From Streptomyces davaonensis JCM 4913 (GTDB lineage: Bacteria > Actinomycetota > Actinomycetes > Streptomycetales > Streptomycetaceae), in contig NC_020504.1 in NCBI RefSeq assembly GCF_000349325.1, forward strand, positions 8,412,326-8,476,325: a stretch of 64,000 bases of DNA, read 5' to 3'. Below, piece after piece: positions 44,123-53,177 of this stretch; the stretch's first letter is position 1, and each line of letters opens with the position of its first letter. The notes beneath the pieces were generated by a model that had not been told where the DNA came from, searched no databases, and worked only from the letters and a program-made list of their open reading frames with translations. The position numbers and the translations under genes are program-made.

Positions 44123-44776
44123 GTGGATCTCTTCGCACGCTCCTGGACCGCCCTGCGCACCGCGATCGCCGACACCCCCGACGAGGAGTTCGACCGGCCC
44201 TCGGGATGCGCCGGGTGGCTGGTGCGGGACCTGGTGTGCCATCTCGTCATCGGAGCCCAGGACATTCTGATCACGCTGGTCACACCCGCCGACGCCGAGC
44301 CGACCGTGAACGCGGTCGGTTACTGGCAGCTCGTCGAGCCGCCGACCGGTGAGGACCCGCTCGACGCCCTGATCCCACGGCTCGCCGCGGCCTACGGCGA
44401 GCCGAAGTGGCTGAAGTTCCACTTCGACGACGTCGGCTCCGCCGCCGGACGCGCCGCCGAACTGGCCGACGTTACCGCCCGCGTCAGCACCCGCGACGAG
44501 GTGCTGACCGTCGACGACTTCCTCCACGCCTACGTCCTCGAATGGACCCTGCACCACCTCGACCTGATCGCCCACCTCCCGTCGGCCCCCGAACCGCCCG
44601 CCGAGACCCTCACCGCCACCCGAGACCTGCTGGAGCGCCTCGCGGGAACGCCGTTCCCGGCCGCCTTCCCCGACCGGGATGCCCTGCTGATCGCCACGGG
44701 CCGCCGGATGCCGACCGAAGCGGAGCGCGCCGAGCTGGGCGACCTGGCGAAGAGACTGCCGCTGGCCGTGGGGTGA
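44123..44776 (+). CDS. Mycothiol-dependent maleylpyruvate isomerase-like (DinB fold) protein
   Basis: A 217-residue protein of the DinB/MDMPI superfamily. Family features are GCAGWLVRDLVCHLVIGAQD near residue 30 (first metal-ligand His) and the late VLEWTLHHLDLIAHL, which supplies the other His ligands of the divalent metal site. Members catalyse thiol-dependent (mycothiol) reactions, but most are uncharacterised, so no reaction is assigned. GTG 44,123 starts the conserved region (VDLFARSWTALRTAI); an upstream ATG at 44,018 would add 35 atypical residues and overlap the previous gene. Confidence 0.8.
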   Translation: MDLFARSWTALRTAIADTPDEEFDRPSGCAGWLVRDLVCHLVIGAQDILITLVTPADAEPTVNAVGYWQLVEPPTGEDPLDALIPRLAAAYGEPKWLKFHFDDVGSAAGRAAELADVTARVSTRDEVLTVDDFLHAYVLEWTLHHLDLIAHLPSAPEPPAETLTATRDLLERLAGTPFPAAFPDRDALLIATGRRMPTEAERAELGDLAKRLPLAVG

Positions 44777-44806
44777 GCGCTGTTCCATGGGCCCCGGAGC
44801 GTCGCC

Positions 44807-45472
44807 CTACGAACCGACGAAGCGCACCGTCTCCGCCAGGTCCGCCCGCCCGGTCCGTACCGGCGGCACGCCCTCCTTCTCGAACCCCACGGCGACACCG
44901 CAGAACAGCACGTGCCCCGCATCGGCTCCGGTGACCTCGCCGACCGTCTCGCGATACATCGTCCACATCACCTGCGGACAACTGTGCAGGCCCTCCGCCC
45001 TCAGCAGCAGCATGACGGTCTGGAGGAACATGCCCGCGTCGCCCCACTGTCCGGGCCCCATGTCCCGATCGAGGTAGCAGAAGAGCACGACCGGCGCCCC
45101 GAACGCCGCCGAGTTCAACGCGGCGATCTTCCGGGGCCGGTCGACATCGTCCCGCTCGATCCCCAGCGCCGCGTACCGCTGGGCGGCCGCGGCCGAGAAC
45201 CGGTCCAGATACGGCGACTTCAGCTCGGCCGGGTACATCGGGTACTCCCGTTCGTCACCCGGGTCTCCCGCCAGCGCCCTGGCCGTCGCCCGCCGCTTCA
45301 GCTCCGCCAGTGGCTCGCCGGTCACCACGCACAGGTGCCATGGCTGGAGGTTGCCGCTCGACGGCGCCCGGGCCGCCGCGGCCAGCACGCGCTCGAGCAC
45401 CTCCCTGGGCACCGGCTGGTCGCTGAACGCCCGCACCGCCCGCCGACTGTCCACGGCCTCGTACACATCCAC
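44807..45472 (-). CDS. Nitroreductase-family flavoprotein
   Basis: A 221-residue FMN-dependent oxidoreductase. The N-terminal SRRAVRAFSDQPVPREVLERVLAAA stretch, spanning residues 9-33, and RAPSSGNLQPW are the FMN phosphate and ring contacts of the family. DMGPGQWGDAGMFLQTVML and EGLHSCPQVMW follow in the usual order. The start is GTG 45,472 because it follows GGGAGGG and gives the conserved DVYEAVDSRRAVR beginning; an upstream open frame to 45,766 is not family-like. The physiological substrate (quinone, nitro compound or enone) cannot be predicted. It is convergent with the DinB-fold gene. Confidence 0.9.
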   Translation of the reverse strand: MDVYEAVDSRRAVRAFSDQPVPREVLERVLAAAARAPSSGNLQPWHLCVVTGEPLAELKRRATARALAGDPGDEREYPMYPAELKSPYLDRFSAAAAQRYAALGIERDDVDRPRKIAALNSAAFGAPVVLFCYLDRDMGPGQWGDAGMFLQTVMLLLRAEGLHSCPQVMWTMYRETVGEVTGADAGHVLFCGVAVGFEKEGVPPVRTGRADLAETVRFVGS

Positions 45473-45689
45473 GCCCCGACACCCTCCCGGCCGCTTCGCA
45501 TGCGGCTCAACCCTCACCCAAGCGCACATCAACCGGTCGGCCCAACGGTTAATCGATACGCCGGGTGAAGCGGCCCGGCGCTTGATCAACTCGGGGGCGG
45601 GCGGAGCCGATCCTGGGTCGGCAATGATCAACGGACCGACCGGTGCCCCTGACGCCGAATCAGGTCCCCTCAGCCGCATGGAGTTTCCC

Positions 45690-45980
45690 TTGCGTGTTCG
45701 TCGTATCGTGACCAGCGCCCTCGGCGCCGCCGCTGTTGTCCTGACCTCGCTCGGCACGGTCACCACGGCCTCCGTACCCGCCGCCGCCGACCCGTGCGGC
45801 TTCTTCGAGACCGGCTCGGACGCCTTCTACAACCACTGCACCTCGGACGGCTCCAACGTCGTCATCAAGGTCGAGGTCTCCCTGGCCCCCGACTACGAGC
45901 GCTGTGTCGGCCCCGGTAAGTCCTGGCTGGGCTCCGCCTCCAAGATCCAGGGTGCGTACTACACCGGCCGCACCTGCTGA
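45690..45980 (+). CDS. Small secreted four-cysteine protein (DUF6355-like)
   Basis: A secreted protein of about 96 residues with a signal peptide (RVRRIVTSALGAAAVVLTSL, cleavage near AAADP) and a mature part of about 60 residues with four cysteines (in DPCGF, YNHCTS, YERCVG and a C-terminal RTC), which suggests two disulfides. The pattern ETGSDAFYNHCTSDGS resembles the DUF6355 family of small actinomycete exported proteins; this assignment is from memory. TTG 45,690 is preferred because GGAG lies six bases upstream and it gives a standard signal peptide; ATG 45,678 has no ribosome-binding site. A terminator follows the stop. The function is unknown. Confidence 0.7.
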   Translation: MRVRRIVTSALGAAAVVLTSLGTVTTASVPAAADPCGFFETGSDAFYNHCTSDGSNVVIKVEVSLAPDYERCVGPGKSWLGSASKIQGAYYTGRTC

Positions 45981-45997
45981 TCGGGGGACACGTGTTG

Positions 45998-46031
45998 AGG
46001 GGCGGACGGGCCGCGCGGTCCGTCCGCCCCT
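45998..46031 (+). terminator. Intrinsic terminator after the small secreted protein gene
   Basis: A 12-bp perfect inverted repeat (AGGGGCGGACGG at 45,998-46,009 and its complement at 46,020-46,031) with a GC-rich ten-base loop begins 18 bases after the stop codon. Confidence 0.8.
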
Positions 46032-46145
46032 TCCGCCTGCCCGCTAGGGAACTCCGAGCTGCCGCTGAGCACGGCCTCGGCCTGGTAGGCGCCTTCACCG
46101 CAGGCCGCCGCGAGCCGCGGTGCGGCCGCGCTCGCGAGTTGGGTG

Positions 46146-46163
46146 GATTGAATCGATTCAATC
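46146..46163. promoter_or_regulatory. 18-bp perfect palindrome, LacI-type operator
   Basis: GATTGAATCGATTCAATC is a perfect palindrome with a central CG, the geometry of LacI/GalR-family operators. No LacI-family gene and no sugar-metabolism gene occurs in the window. Confidence 0.5.
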
Positions 46164-46313
46164 ACGATCTGCGATGAGTCGGCTCAGCGAATCGCGGCGC
46201 GTCGTGGCAGGCGTTTTCTGCGACGGTCCGCGTGTGTGCCAACAGCCTCGTGGCCCGTCAAGGGGTGCCGTTGATCGAGTGGTGACGCCAGGGGCTCGGG
46301 CGTACCGTCTAAC

Positions 46314-46345
46314 GGTGGACCGACGGTGGACGCATCCGTCCACCG
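46314..46345 (+). promoter_or_regulatory. Direct and inverted GGTGGAC repeats before the MFS gene
   Basis: GGTGGAC occurs at 46,314-46,320 and 46,325-46,331 (11 bases start to start, one helical turn), and its complement at 46,338-46,344. The last two form a 9-bp stem (CGGTGGACG / CGTCCACCG, four-base loop). This is a candidate operator 41-72 bases before the MFS start codon; no regulator gene is adjacent. Confidence 0.45.
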
Positions 46346-46385
46346 ACCCCTCGCGAGGGCGTGCGCCCCGAGAGTGCGACCCGAC

Positions 46386-47936
46386 ATGAGCAGTAGACCG
46401 CAGCCCATCACACCGCAGACCACCGCCCGGGAGAACGGCGGTGGCGGCAGCGCGATGGCCCTGTTGGTCATCGCCTCGTGCCAGTTGATGGTGGTCCTGG
46501 ACATCACCATCGTGAACATCGCGCTGCCGGACATCCAGCGCTCCCTGGACTTCTCCACCACCAGCCTGTCCTGGGTGGTCAACGCCTACACGCTGACCTT
46601 CGGCGGACTGCTCCTGCTCGGCGGCCGGACGGGCGACATCCTGGGCAGACGGCGGGTGTTCATCTTCGGAGTGCTGCTCTTCGTCCTCGCCTCCTTGCTC
46701 GGCGGGCTGGCCCAGAACGAGGCCCAACTCCTCGCCGCGCGTGCTCTCCAGGGTGTCGGCGGCGCCATCGCCTCGCCGACCGCCCTCGCCCTGATCAGCA
46801 CCACCTTCCGCGAAGGCCCGGAACGCAACCGGGCGTTCGGCGTGTTCGCCGCGGTCTCGGCGGGCGGCGGCGCGATCGGACTGCTCGCCGGCGGCATCCT
46901 CGTCGAGTACCTGAACTGGCGCTGGGTGCTCTTCGTCAACGTCCCCATCGGCATACTCATCGCGATCGCCACCCCCCGCTGGATCCGCGAGTCCGAACGC
47001 CACCCCGGCCACTTCGACATCACCGGCGCACTGACCTCCACCGCGGGCATGGTGCTCCTGGTCTACGGCTTCATCCGGGCCGCGCAGGACGGGTGGCGGG
47101 ATCCGCTCACCCTGGCCTCGTTCGGTGGGGCCGTCGTGATCCTCGCCCTGTTCGTCTTCGTGGAACGGCGGTCCACCCAGCCCATCACACCGCTGCACAT
47201 GTTCGCCGACCGCAACCGCGCCGGCACCTACGGCATCATGCTGTGCCTGGCCGCCGCGATCTTCGGCATGTTCTTCTTCCTGACCCTCTTCGTGCAGAAC
47301 GTGCTGGACTTCAGCCCCTTGCAGGCCGGGCTCGCCTTCCTGCCGGTCAGCGCGGTCATCGCGATCGGCGCCGGACTGGCCTCGAAGTTCCTGCCCGTCT
47401 ACGGGCCCAAGCCCTTCATGGTGGTCGGTGCCATCCTCGCGGCGACCGGTCTGAGCTGGCTGACCCTGACCGACATCCACTCCACGTACGCGGGCAGCGT
47501 GCTCGGGCCGATGCTCGTCTTCAGCCTCGGCATGGGCATGGAGTTCGTCTCGCTGACCCTCATGGCGCTCTCCAACGTCCCCGTCCGGGAGACCGGCGCC
47601 GCCTCCGGGCTCCTCAACGCCACGCAGCAGGTGGGTGGTTCGCTGGGCCTGTCCATCCTGGTCACGATGTACGGCACGGCCAGCAGGAACGAGGCCGAGG
47701 AACAGGTCCCCGACTTCCTGTCCCAGGCGACCCCCGCCCAGAGACTGGAGTACGAGCGCACGGGTGAGCTGCCACCACCCTGGTCGCACGAAGTCCTCAC
47801 CGCCGGAGTCTCCTCGGCGTTCATCATGGCCGCGATCTTCACGGTGATCGCCGCGCTGATCGCCATCCTGGCCATCCAGGTCCGCCCGTCCGACCTGGAG
47901 CGGCTCAAGGGCGGGGAGACGCCGGGGCCGGTCTGA
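46386..47936 (+). CDS. MFS drug-resistance-type exporter (DHA2, 14 TM segments)
   Basis: A 516-residue major facilitator of the DHA2 (EmrB/QacA) group, predicted to have 14 membrane helices and to export toxic or secondary metabolites by proton antiport. Motifs include VVLDITIVNIALPDIQRSL in helix 1 (motif D1), GGRTGDILGRRRVFIFGVLL (motif A) and SAGGGAIGLLAGGILVEY (motif C, antiporter). The ATG at 46,386 is chosen because the upstream frame runs through the repeat operator. Repeats just upstream suggest repressor control. It is convergent with the SWIM-protein gene, with a shared terminator at the 3' end. Confidence 0.92.
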   Translation: MSSRPQPITPQTTARENGGGGSAMALLVIASCQLMVVLDITIVNIALPDIQRSLDFSTTSLSWVVNAYTLTFGGLLLLGGRTGDILGRRRVFIFGVLLFVLASLLGGLAQNEAQLLAARALQGVGGAIASPTALALISTTFREGPERNRAFGVFAAVSAGGGAIGLLAGGILVEYLNWRWVLFVNVPIGILIAIATPRWIRESERHPGHFDITGALTSTAGMVLLVYGFIRAAQDGWRDPLTLASFGGAVVILALFVFVERRSTQPITPLHMFADRNRAGTYGIMLCLAAAIFGMFFFLTLFVQNVLDFSPLQAGLAFLPVSAVIAIGAGLASKFLPVYGPKPFMVVGAILAATGLSWLTLTDIHSTYAGSVLGPMLVFSLGMGMEFVSLTLMALSNVPVRETGAASGLLNATQQVGGSLGLSILVTMYGTASRNEAEEQVPDFLSQATPAQRLEYERTGELPPPWSHEVLTAGVSSAFIMAAIFTVIAALIAILAIQVRPSDLERLKGGETPGPV

Positions 47937-47947
47937 CGGCCCCGGCG
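47920..47947. terminator. Bidirectional terminator overlapping the MFS stop codon
   Basis: A perfect 11-bp inverted repeat (CGCCGGGGCCG at 47,920-47,930 and its complement at 47,937-47,947) with the loop GTCTGA containing the MFS stop codon. It lies between convergent genes. Confidence 0.7.
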
Positions 47948-47959
47948 AACGAGCGGGGA

Positions 47960-49693
47960 TCAGGGGGCCGTCGGCTCCGCTCCCCACGCCGCCGCGCACA
48001 GGGAACGGTCGATCTCCGTGGTGTAGTGAGCGGCCGCCAGCCAGGCGTGGCCGAATCGGTCCAGGTCGGCCGGTACCAGACGCCCGAAGGAGTCCCGGCC
48101 CCGATCGGCCGCCGCCGCGTGCAGTTCGTCGAGCAGTTCGCCCGCGGTGGGAAAGCCAGTTCCGCGCAGGCGTCGGCTGTCGCTCGCGCTGTCTCCCGGG
48201 AAGGCCAGCACCCGACGGCCTCCGGAGGCGGCCTGGTGGACCCGTCGGCGCAGCAGGTGCAGGGGCGCCTCGTCGGGAGCGGAGTGCCCGAGCAGGGGGG
48301 CGGCTGTTGCCCCTTGGGGCAGGTCCGCGTGCTGGAGGCGGTCGACACCCAGGTCCAGACGGGCCTCGCGGTCCGTGGGATGGGTCGTGGCCAGCAGGAG
48401 GGCGCGGGCGTGCGGCGCGGGGGTCAGCCGGGCCACGACCCGCAGTCGGGTGCCGGGTGCGGTGGCGAGCAGCCGGAGGTTGTCGCGGTCGGGGAGCGCC
48501 GGATGGTCATGGGCCGCAGCGAAACGGACCGTCACGCCGTCGCAGTCGGCCAGCAGACAGTCGCCCGCCGCCTCACGGACCGTGCCGATCAGCGTGACGT
48601 CGAGGAACAGCAGGCCGGGCCCGTCGGCCGACAGGGCCCGCACCGCCTGCTCGGCGACCGGCACCGCCCACAACCGGTCCAGCGGCTCGCCGTCCCAGGC
48701 CGCGCCGGACGCGCGCACCGCCCGTACGCCCTTGCCCGCACCCAGCCGTCCCGTCGGCGAGACGGTCGCCCCGGACACCGCCAGACCGGCCCGGGACAGC
48801 TCACGGTGCGAGAGCGCCGTATCGCCGATCCGTACGGCGCGTTCGGCCGCCCCCACGGCCCGGCTCGCCCCGCCCGGCGCCACGTCGGACACCGTGTACA
48901 GGCGGCCCTCGGCGTCGGCGGTCCAGGTCACGGCGCCCGCGTAGCCGGTCGCGGTGAGGACGGGCTCCGAGAACAGGCCGTACAGCCGCAGGGAGCCGTC
49001 CGGCGTGTACGGCTGTCGCACGCTGCCGCGCAACGCGGTCAGCTCCGGGCCGGTGGCTCGCGGGAGGCGATGCGCCGCGCTCAGGACGGCGTGCAGTCCG
49101 GCGACGAGATCGGTGAGCCGGTACGACGGGTCCGCGCCGCGGGCCGCCCGCAGCGCGGTGACCACGGCGACCGCCGAGGCGGCGGCCCGGGGCAGCCCCG
49201 CGAGCCGTGCCGTGTGCGCGGCGCGCAGCAGCTCGGCCTGGGGCACGGCCCCGGCACCGTCCGTACCGGCGTCGAGCACGGCGGCAGCGGCGTCGTGCAG
49301 GGCGCGGGCGGCTTCGACCTGTTCGGGGGTCGGTGACTGGTTCGCGTCCGGGACCTCGGGCTCTGCCGCCTCAGGCTCCTCCTCCGGTGCGGCGGCGTCG
49401 GCCTGCGAGGCCACCGGCGCCATCGAGGCCGCCGCCGCCCGGTGCAGACAGTCCGGTGCCAGCAGGCACCCGCACCGGATCGCGTCCGCGCCGGTCACCA
49501 CCCCGCCCGGGGCGTGCAGTTCGAGGTCGGTGTCGTCGTCCACGGCGAGACGTACGGTGTCGCCGTCCACGACGACCGGGCAGCCCGACAGTTTGGCGAC
49601 ACCCGCGTCCAGGCGTTTGCGCAGCCGGGGCGACAGCGCTCCGACCAGTTCTGCGGTCACCTCGGGGGCGACCGGCGGCAGGCCCGGGCTCAT
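47960..49693 (-). CDS. SWIM zinc-finger protein (YehQ-like), last gene of the MoxR-vWA operon
   Basis: A 577-residue protein with a SWIM zinc-binding motif near the N-terminus: Cys74, Cys76, Cys82 and His84 in CGCLLAPDCLH (CxCx5CxH). SWIM domains bind nucleic acid or protein. The rest is Ala-rich with a long stretch (about 180-480) of beta-rich character and no recognisable enzyme motif. ATG 49,693 overlaps the stop of the vWA gene (ATGA). In E. coli the comparable yeh cluster also ends with a SWIM protein, YehQ, beside AAA+ (YehL) and vWA (YehP) proteins (from memory). Confidence 0.82.
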   Translation of the reverse strand: MSPGLPPVAPEVTAELVGALSPRLRKRLDAGVAKLSGCPVVVDGDTVRLAVDDDTDLELHAPGGVVTGADAIRCGCLLAPDCLHRAAAASMAPVASQADAAAPEEEPEAAEPEVPDANQSPTPEQVEAARALHDAAAAVLDAGTDGAGAVPQAELLRAAHTARLAGLPRAAASAVAVVTALRAARGADPSYRLTDLVAGLHAVLSAAHRLPRATGPELTALRGSVRQPYTPDGSLRLYGLFSEPVLTATGYAGAVTWTADAEGRLYTVSDVAPGGASRAVGAAERAVRIGDTALSHRELSRAGLAVSGATVSPTGRLGAGKGVRAVRASGAAWDGEPLDRLWAVPVAEQAVRALSADGPGLLFLDVTLIGTVREAAGDCLLADCDGVTVRFAAAHDHPALPDRDNLRLLATAPGTRLRVVARLTPAPHARALLLATTHPTDREARLDLGVDRLQHADLPQGATAAPLLGHSAPDEAPLHLLRRRVHQAASGGRRVLAFPGDSASDSRRLRGTGFPTAGELLDELHAAAADRGRDSFGRLVPADLDRFGHAWLAAAHYTTEIDRSLCAAAWGAEPTAP

Positions 49694-52600
49694 GCGATCT
49701 TCTCTCCTACCCAGCGGGCGAGTTCGAGCGGACTGAGGGCGGCCACCGGCATGCCCGCGGCGACGAGCTGTCCCGCCACGCCGGTGGAGTAGCGCGGGCG
49801 GCCCGCGTCGTCGAGACTCGCGCAGCCCAGCACGTGGCAGCCCGCCCCGACCAGGGCACGCACCTCGCCGAGGAGTCCGCCGAGCGGATAGCCCTCCTCG
49901 AAGTCGCTGACGACCACCACGAGTGTCCGGGACGGCACCGTGACCAGTTCACGGGCGTGCCGCAGTCCCGCGGCGATGTGCGTGCCGCCGCCCACGCTGA
50001 CCTCCAGCAGCAGGGACAACGGGTCCTCGACATGCCCGGTGAGGTCGATGACCTCGGTGGAGAAGGCGAGGAAGTGCGTGGACAGCGTGGGCACCCCGGC
50101 CAGGACCGAGGCGGTGAGCGCGGCCCAGACCGTGGACGCCTCCATCGACCCCGACACGTCCGTGACCAGGATCAGCCGCCAGTCGGCGGCCCGCTTCGCC
50201 CGGGTGCGGAACACCGGTCGCTCCGGGATCACCACGACCCGGCCGTCCGGCTCGCGTCGCGCGGTCGCCAGGTTGGCGCGAAGGGTGCGCGGCAGGTCGA
50301 GGCCGCCGCCCGGACGCCGGCTCGGGCGGGGCAGCGCCGTGCCGTGCAGGGCGGGGCGCAGTCGCGTGGCCAGCTCCCGGGTCAGTGCGTCCACCAGCCG
50401 CCGCACGAGGGGCCGCAGCGCGGCCAGCCGCGCCTCCGGGAGTCCTCCCGCATGCCGCAGCACGGTCCGCAACAGATCCACGGACGGCCGCACACGGTCC
50501 GGATCGAGCTCGGCGAGCACATCGGTACGACCCTCCGCCGCGGCGGCGGCCAGCACCTCCTCCCGGATCCCCGGCCCGAACAACGCGGCCAGCTCCTCCG
50601 ACCACTCCCGCACCCCTGGATACGGCGCCTCCCGGCCGCCGCCCGATCCCGGCAGCCCGCCCCGGCTGCCCTCGCCGCGCCCGGCGCCGTACAGCTCGTC
50701 CAGCGCGGTGGCCAACCCGGCGGCGGAACGCGGCAGTTGATCGTTGCGCCGCCCCAGCACCAGCCGCCAGCGGTCGGCGGGGGAGAGCTGCCGGTCGGCC
50801 AAGTCCGGTGCGGGTTCGGGGGTTTCGGGCTCTGGTGTTTCCGCGGCCCGGGGCGACGGCAGCAGGCCGAGCCGGTCCAGGTCGGCCCTGGCCGCCAGGT
50901 CGGCTCGTGTCCAGCCGGCCAGCGCGACGGGGTCGACGCCGCCGGTGTCGGTCACCGCCTGTCCGGCGCCGAGGCGGTCCTCCACGGCGGAGAGCAGGCG
51001 CTCGCGAGCCGCCGGGCTGAGCGTGTCGAAGCCGCCGCGCAGCGCGGGCAGCCGGTCGAGGAACGCCCGGTCCGACAGCTCCGCCACCCGGCCCAGCAGC
51101 GGCTCCAGCGCGGCGGGCGCCGACTCCAGGAGCGGTCCGGCCGCGGTCAGCACGCCCGTGAGACGGGCGGTCAACGCCGACCGGGACTCCCCGGTGGTGG
51201 CCGAGTCGACCCACGAGGCGATACGGCCGCCCAGGGCGTCCGGCGCCTCGTGCCCGAGCAGGACGCGTACCGCTCCGGCGGCGCCCCGCATCAGCGGTGA
51301 GCCCTCTGCCGCGAGTCGGGTGAGCGCGTCGGTGAGCCGGATGCCGCCCAACAGGTCGGCGCGGTGGGCGAGTTCGAGCAGGGCATGCGCGTCGGCCGGA
51401 TCCTCGGATCCGGTCAGCCCGTCCACCTGGCGCACCGCGGCGGTCGTCAGCAACTCGGCCACGGCGACGGCCCGTTCCGTACGCTCCTCATCGGCGGCGA
51501 GCCCCGGGATGTGACCGGCGCGGAGCCGGTCCAACAGGGCGAGAGCGTCGAGGAGTTCGGGCAGCGTGCCGGAGTGCGGCAGCACCTCGGCGACATCCGT
51601 GAGCCGTTCGTCCGCGAGCGCGGGCAGTCCGCACTCCGCGGACTCCCGCAGGCCCCGCAGTGCCTGATCGGCCGTACTCCCGCCCTCGTCCCGCTCCGTG
51701 CGGCGCCGCTCGCGCAGCACGCCCTCGGCGGCCTGGGCCGCGGTCACCCCGCGCACTCCGGCCGCCGTCAGCATCGCCGCCGTGGCCGGGGTCCAGCGCG
51801 CCTCCCACCGCGAGGAGAGCGCCTCGGCGCCGCCCGCACCGGTCACCTCCTGGGCCTCCGCGTACGGCACTCTGCACACGGTCAGACGGCGCAGCAGCAG
51901 TTCGCGCCGACGGTCCAGATCCGAACGGAGCGGATCCAGCCGCAGATCGCGTGCGGCGCTGCCGGCTCCCGGTCCCGGCAGGCCCAGTTCCGCGAGCTCC
52001 GCCTCCACCGCCGGGGCCAGGCCGCTGCGGGGTGCGCCGGGCGCGGGGCGTCCGACCCGGGTGCCGACGAGCACGCGCTCCATCGCCTGTGCCACGGCCC
52101 GCCCCCGGCCGTACGGTTCACCCTGCGCGAGCACCGTCTGTACTGCCTCGACCAACTCACCGCGCCCCGCGGCGGGCAGCCCTCGCAGCCTCGCCAGATC
52201 ACCGGCGAGGCGCGTGATCTCCCGAGCGTCGGCGGGCCCGGACGGATGCCCGAGAGACCGCAGCTCGGCACACACCCGCACGGCCGCCCGCGTCAACGCC
52301 TCCTCCAGCGCGGCCGGTTCCCCGGCCGCCTCACACACCAGGTGCTGCCACTCCGGGTCCCGGATGCCGGCGGGGTATCCGGAGCGCTCGTCCAGGAGGG
52401 CGTAGGTGTAGGGGATGAGGGAGGTGGTCCAACTCCCGCCCGCTGTGGGTGAGTCGACCTCCGAGGCGGGATCGGGCGCGCCCTGCACCAGCGCCGGAGC
52501 ATGAAACGCGCCGACGACCACCGCCGCCCGTTCCCCCTTCGCCGTGGACTCCGCCAGACGCGCCCGCATCCACCGCTCGCGCCGCAGATCCAGCTCGGGC

Positions 52601-53172
52601 ACGCCGCCCGACGCCGCCGCGTCCTCGCGCAGGGCCCAGCCGGTGAGCAGGGCGGCCCGGCGCAGGGCCTCCGGTGGGGAGCCCGGAGCGGTGGCCTCCA
52701 CCAGACGGTCCCACAAGTCGTCCCCCGGGCGGCCGGTCAGCCGGGCCCGCAGCACCTCGGCGATGCCGGGACCGACGGACCCCGACCGGCCCGCGCTCCG
52801 CCCCTCACCCCACACCCGGTCGGCCAACGGCAGATCACACGCGACGACCGGCACCCCGTGCCGCGCCGCCCAGCGGGCCGCCGCCAGCTCGGGCGAGAAG
52901 TCGGCGAACGGGTAGAACGCCGGACCACCCCCGTCGCGGGCCGTGGGCGCCGCCGCCAGCGCGACCGGTGCCTGGGTGTCCTCGTGGGCCAGCCACGGCA
53001 GCCACTCCTGCATTTCCGCCGGGAGTTCGACGAGGAGCACGTCGGGCTTGGCCGCGTCCAGGAGCGCGGGCATGGCCGCGGCCAGGGACGGGGCGTGATG
53101 GCGAACGCCGATGAGGTACGGGGCCGCCGGGTCGGTCAGGGCGGTCATCGCCTCGTCGGGGGAGAGGGGCAT
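49690..53172 (-). CDS. DUF5682 and vWA domain protein (YehP-like)
   Basis: A 1160-residue two-part protein. The N-terminus (about 1-250) begins LIGVRHHAPSLAAAMPALL and VLLVELPAEMQEWLP, the DUF5682 pattern, which I relate to the erythromycin-esterase/ChaN fold (inference). A long helical middle follows. The C-terminal 200 residues are a von Willebrand A domain with an intact MIDAS (DVSGS; Thr in GGGTHIAAGL; Asp in VVVSDFEEG). ATG 53,172 is chosen: GGAGGG precedes it and the MoxR stop lies five bases upstream. MoxR ATPases typically act on a vWA partner to assemble or activate a target, so this is probably the substrate or adaptor of the ATPase encoded next to it. Confidence 0.85.
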   Translation of the reverse strand: MPLSPDEAMTALTDPAAPYLIGVRHHAPSLAAAMPALLDAAKPDVLLVELPAEMQEWLPWLAHEDTQAPVALAAAPTARDGGGPAFYPFADFSPELAAARWAARHGVPVVACDLPLADRVWGEGRSAGRSGSVGPGIAEVLRARLTGRPGDDLWDRLVEATAPGSPPEALRRAALLTGWALREDAAASGGVPELDLRRERWMRARLAESTAKGERAAVVVGAFHAPALVQGAPDPASEVDSPTAGGSWTTSLIPYTYALLDERSGYPAGIRDPEWQHLVCEAAGEPAALEEALTRAAVRVCAELRSLGHPSGPADAREITRLAGDLARLRGLPAAGRGELVEAVQTVLAQGEPYGRGRAVAQAMERVLVGTRVGRPAPGAPRSGLAPAVEAELAELGLPGPGAGSAARDLRLDPLRSDLDRRRELLLRRLTVCRVPYAEAQEVTGAGGAEALSSRWEARWTPATAAMLTAAGVRGVTAAQAAEGVLRERRRTERDEGGSTADQALRGLRESAECGLPALADERLTDVAEVLPHSGTLPELLDALALLDRLRAGHIPGLAADEERTERAVAVAELLTTAAVRQVDGLTGSEDPADAHALLELAHRADLLGGIRLTDALTRLAAEGSPLMRGAAGAVRVLLGHEAPDALGGRIASWVDSATTGESRSALTARLTGVLTAAGPLLESAPAALEPLLGRVAELSDRAFLDRLPALRGGFDTLSPAARERLLSAVEDRLGAGQAVTDTGGVDPVALAGWTRADLAARADLDRLGLLPSPRAAETPEPETPEPAPDLADRQLSPADRWRLVLGRRNDQLPRSAAGLATALDELYGAGRGEGSRGGLPGSGGGREAPYPGVREWSEELAALFGPGIREEVLAAAAAEGRTDVLAELDPDRVRPSVDLLRTVLRHAGGLPEARLAALRPLVRRLVDALTRELATRLRPALHGTALPRPSRRPGGGLDLPRTLRANLATARREPDGRVVVIPERPVFRTRAKRAADWRLILVTDVSGSMEASTVWAALTASVLAGVPTLSTHFLAFSTEVIDLTGHVEDPLSLLLEVSVGGGTHIAAGLRHARELVTVPSRTLVVVVSDFEEGYPLGGLLGEVRALVGAGCHVLGCASLDDAGRPRYSTGVAGQLVAAGMPVAALSPLELARWVGEKIA

Positions 53173-53177
53173 GGTCG

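Larger units (their letters stand above)
46032..46385. other. Intergenic stretch with a palindromic operator and a possible gene remnant
   Basis: About 350 bases without a convincing gene. It holds an 18-bp perfect palindrome at 46,146-46,163 and a short minus-strand frame from GTG 46,165 reading toward the terminator with no ribosome-binding site; this may be the stump of a lost gene. On the MFS side GGTGGAC occurs twice, with one inverted copy. Confidence 0.5.

Noticed and set aside
45582..45589. TTGATCAA palindrome between the nitroreductase and small secreted protein genes as an operator.
   Set aside because: Eight bases is too short to be convincing, and no regulator is adjacent.
45959..46165. 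Minus-strand frame from GTG 46,165 as a real small gene.
   Set aside because: It has no ribosome-binding site, its end runs through the terminator of the adjacent gene, and it has no family resemblance; at most it is a remnant.
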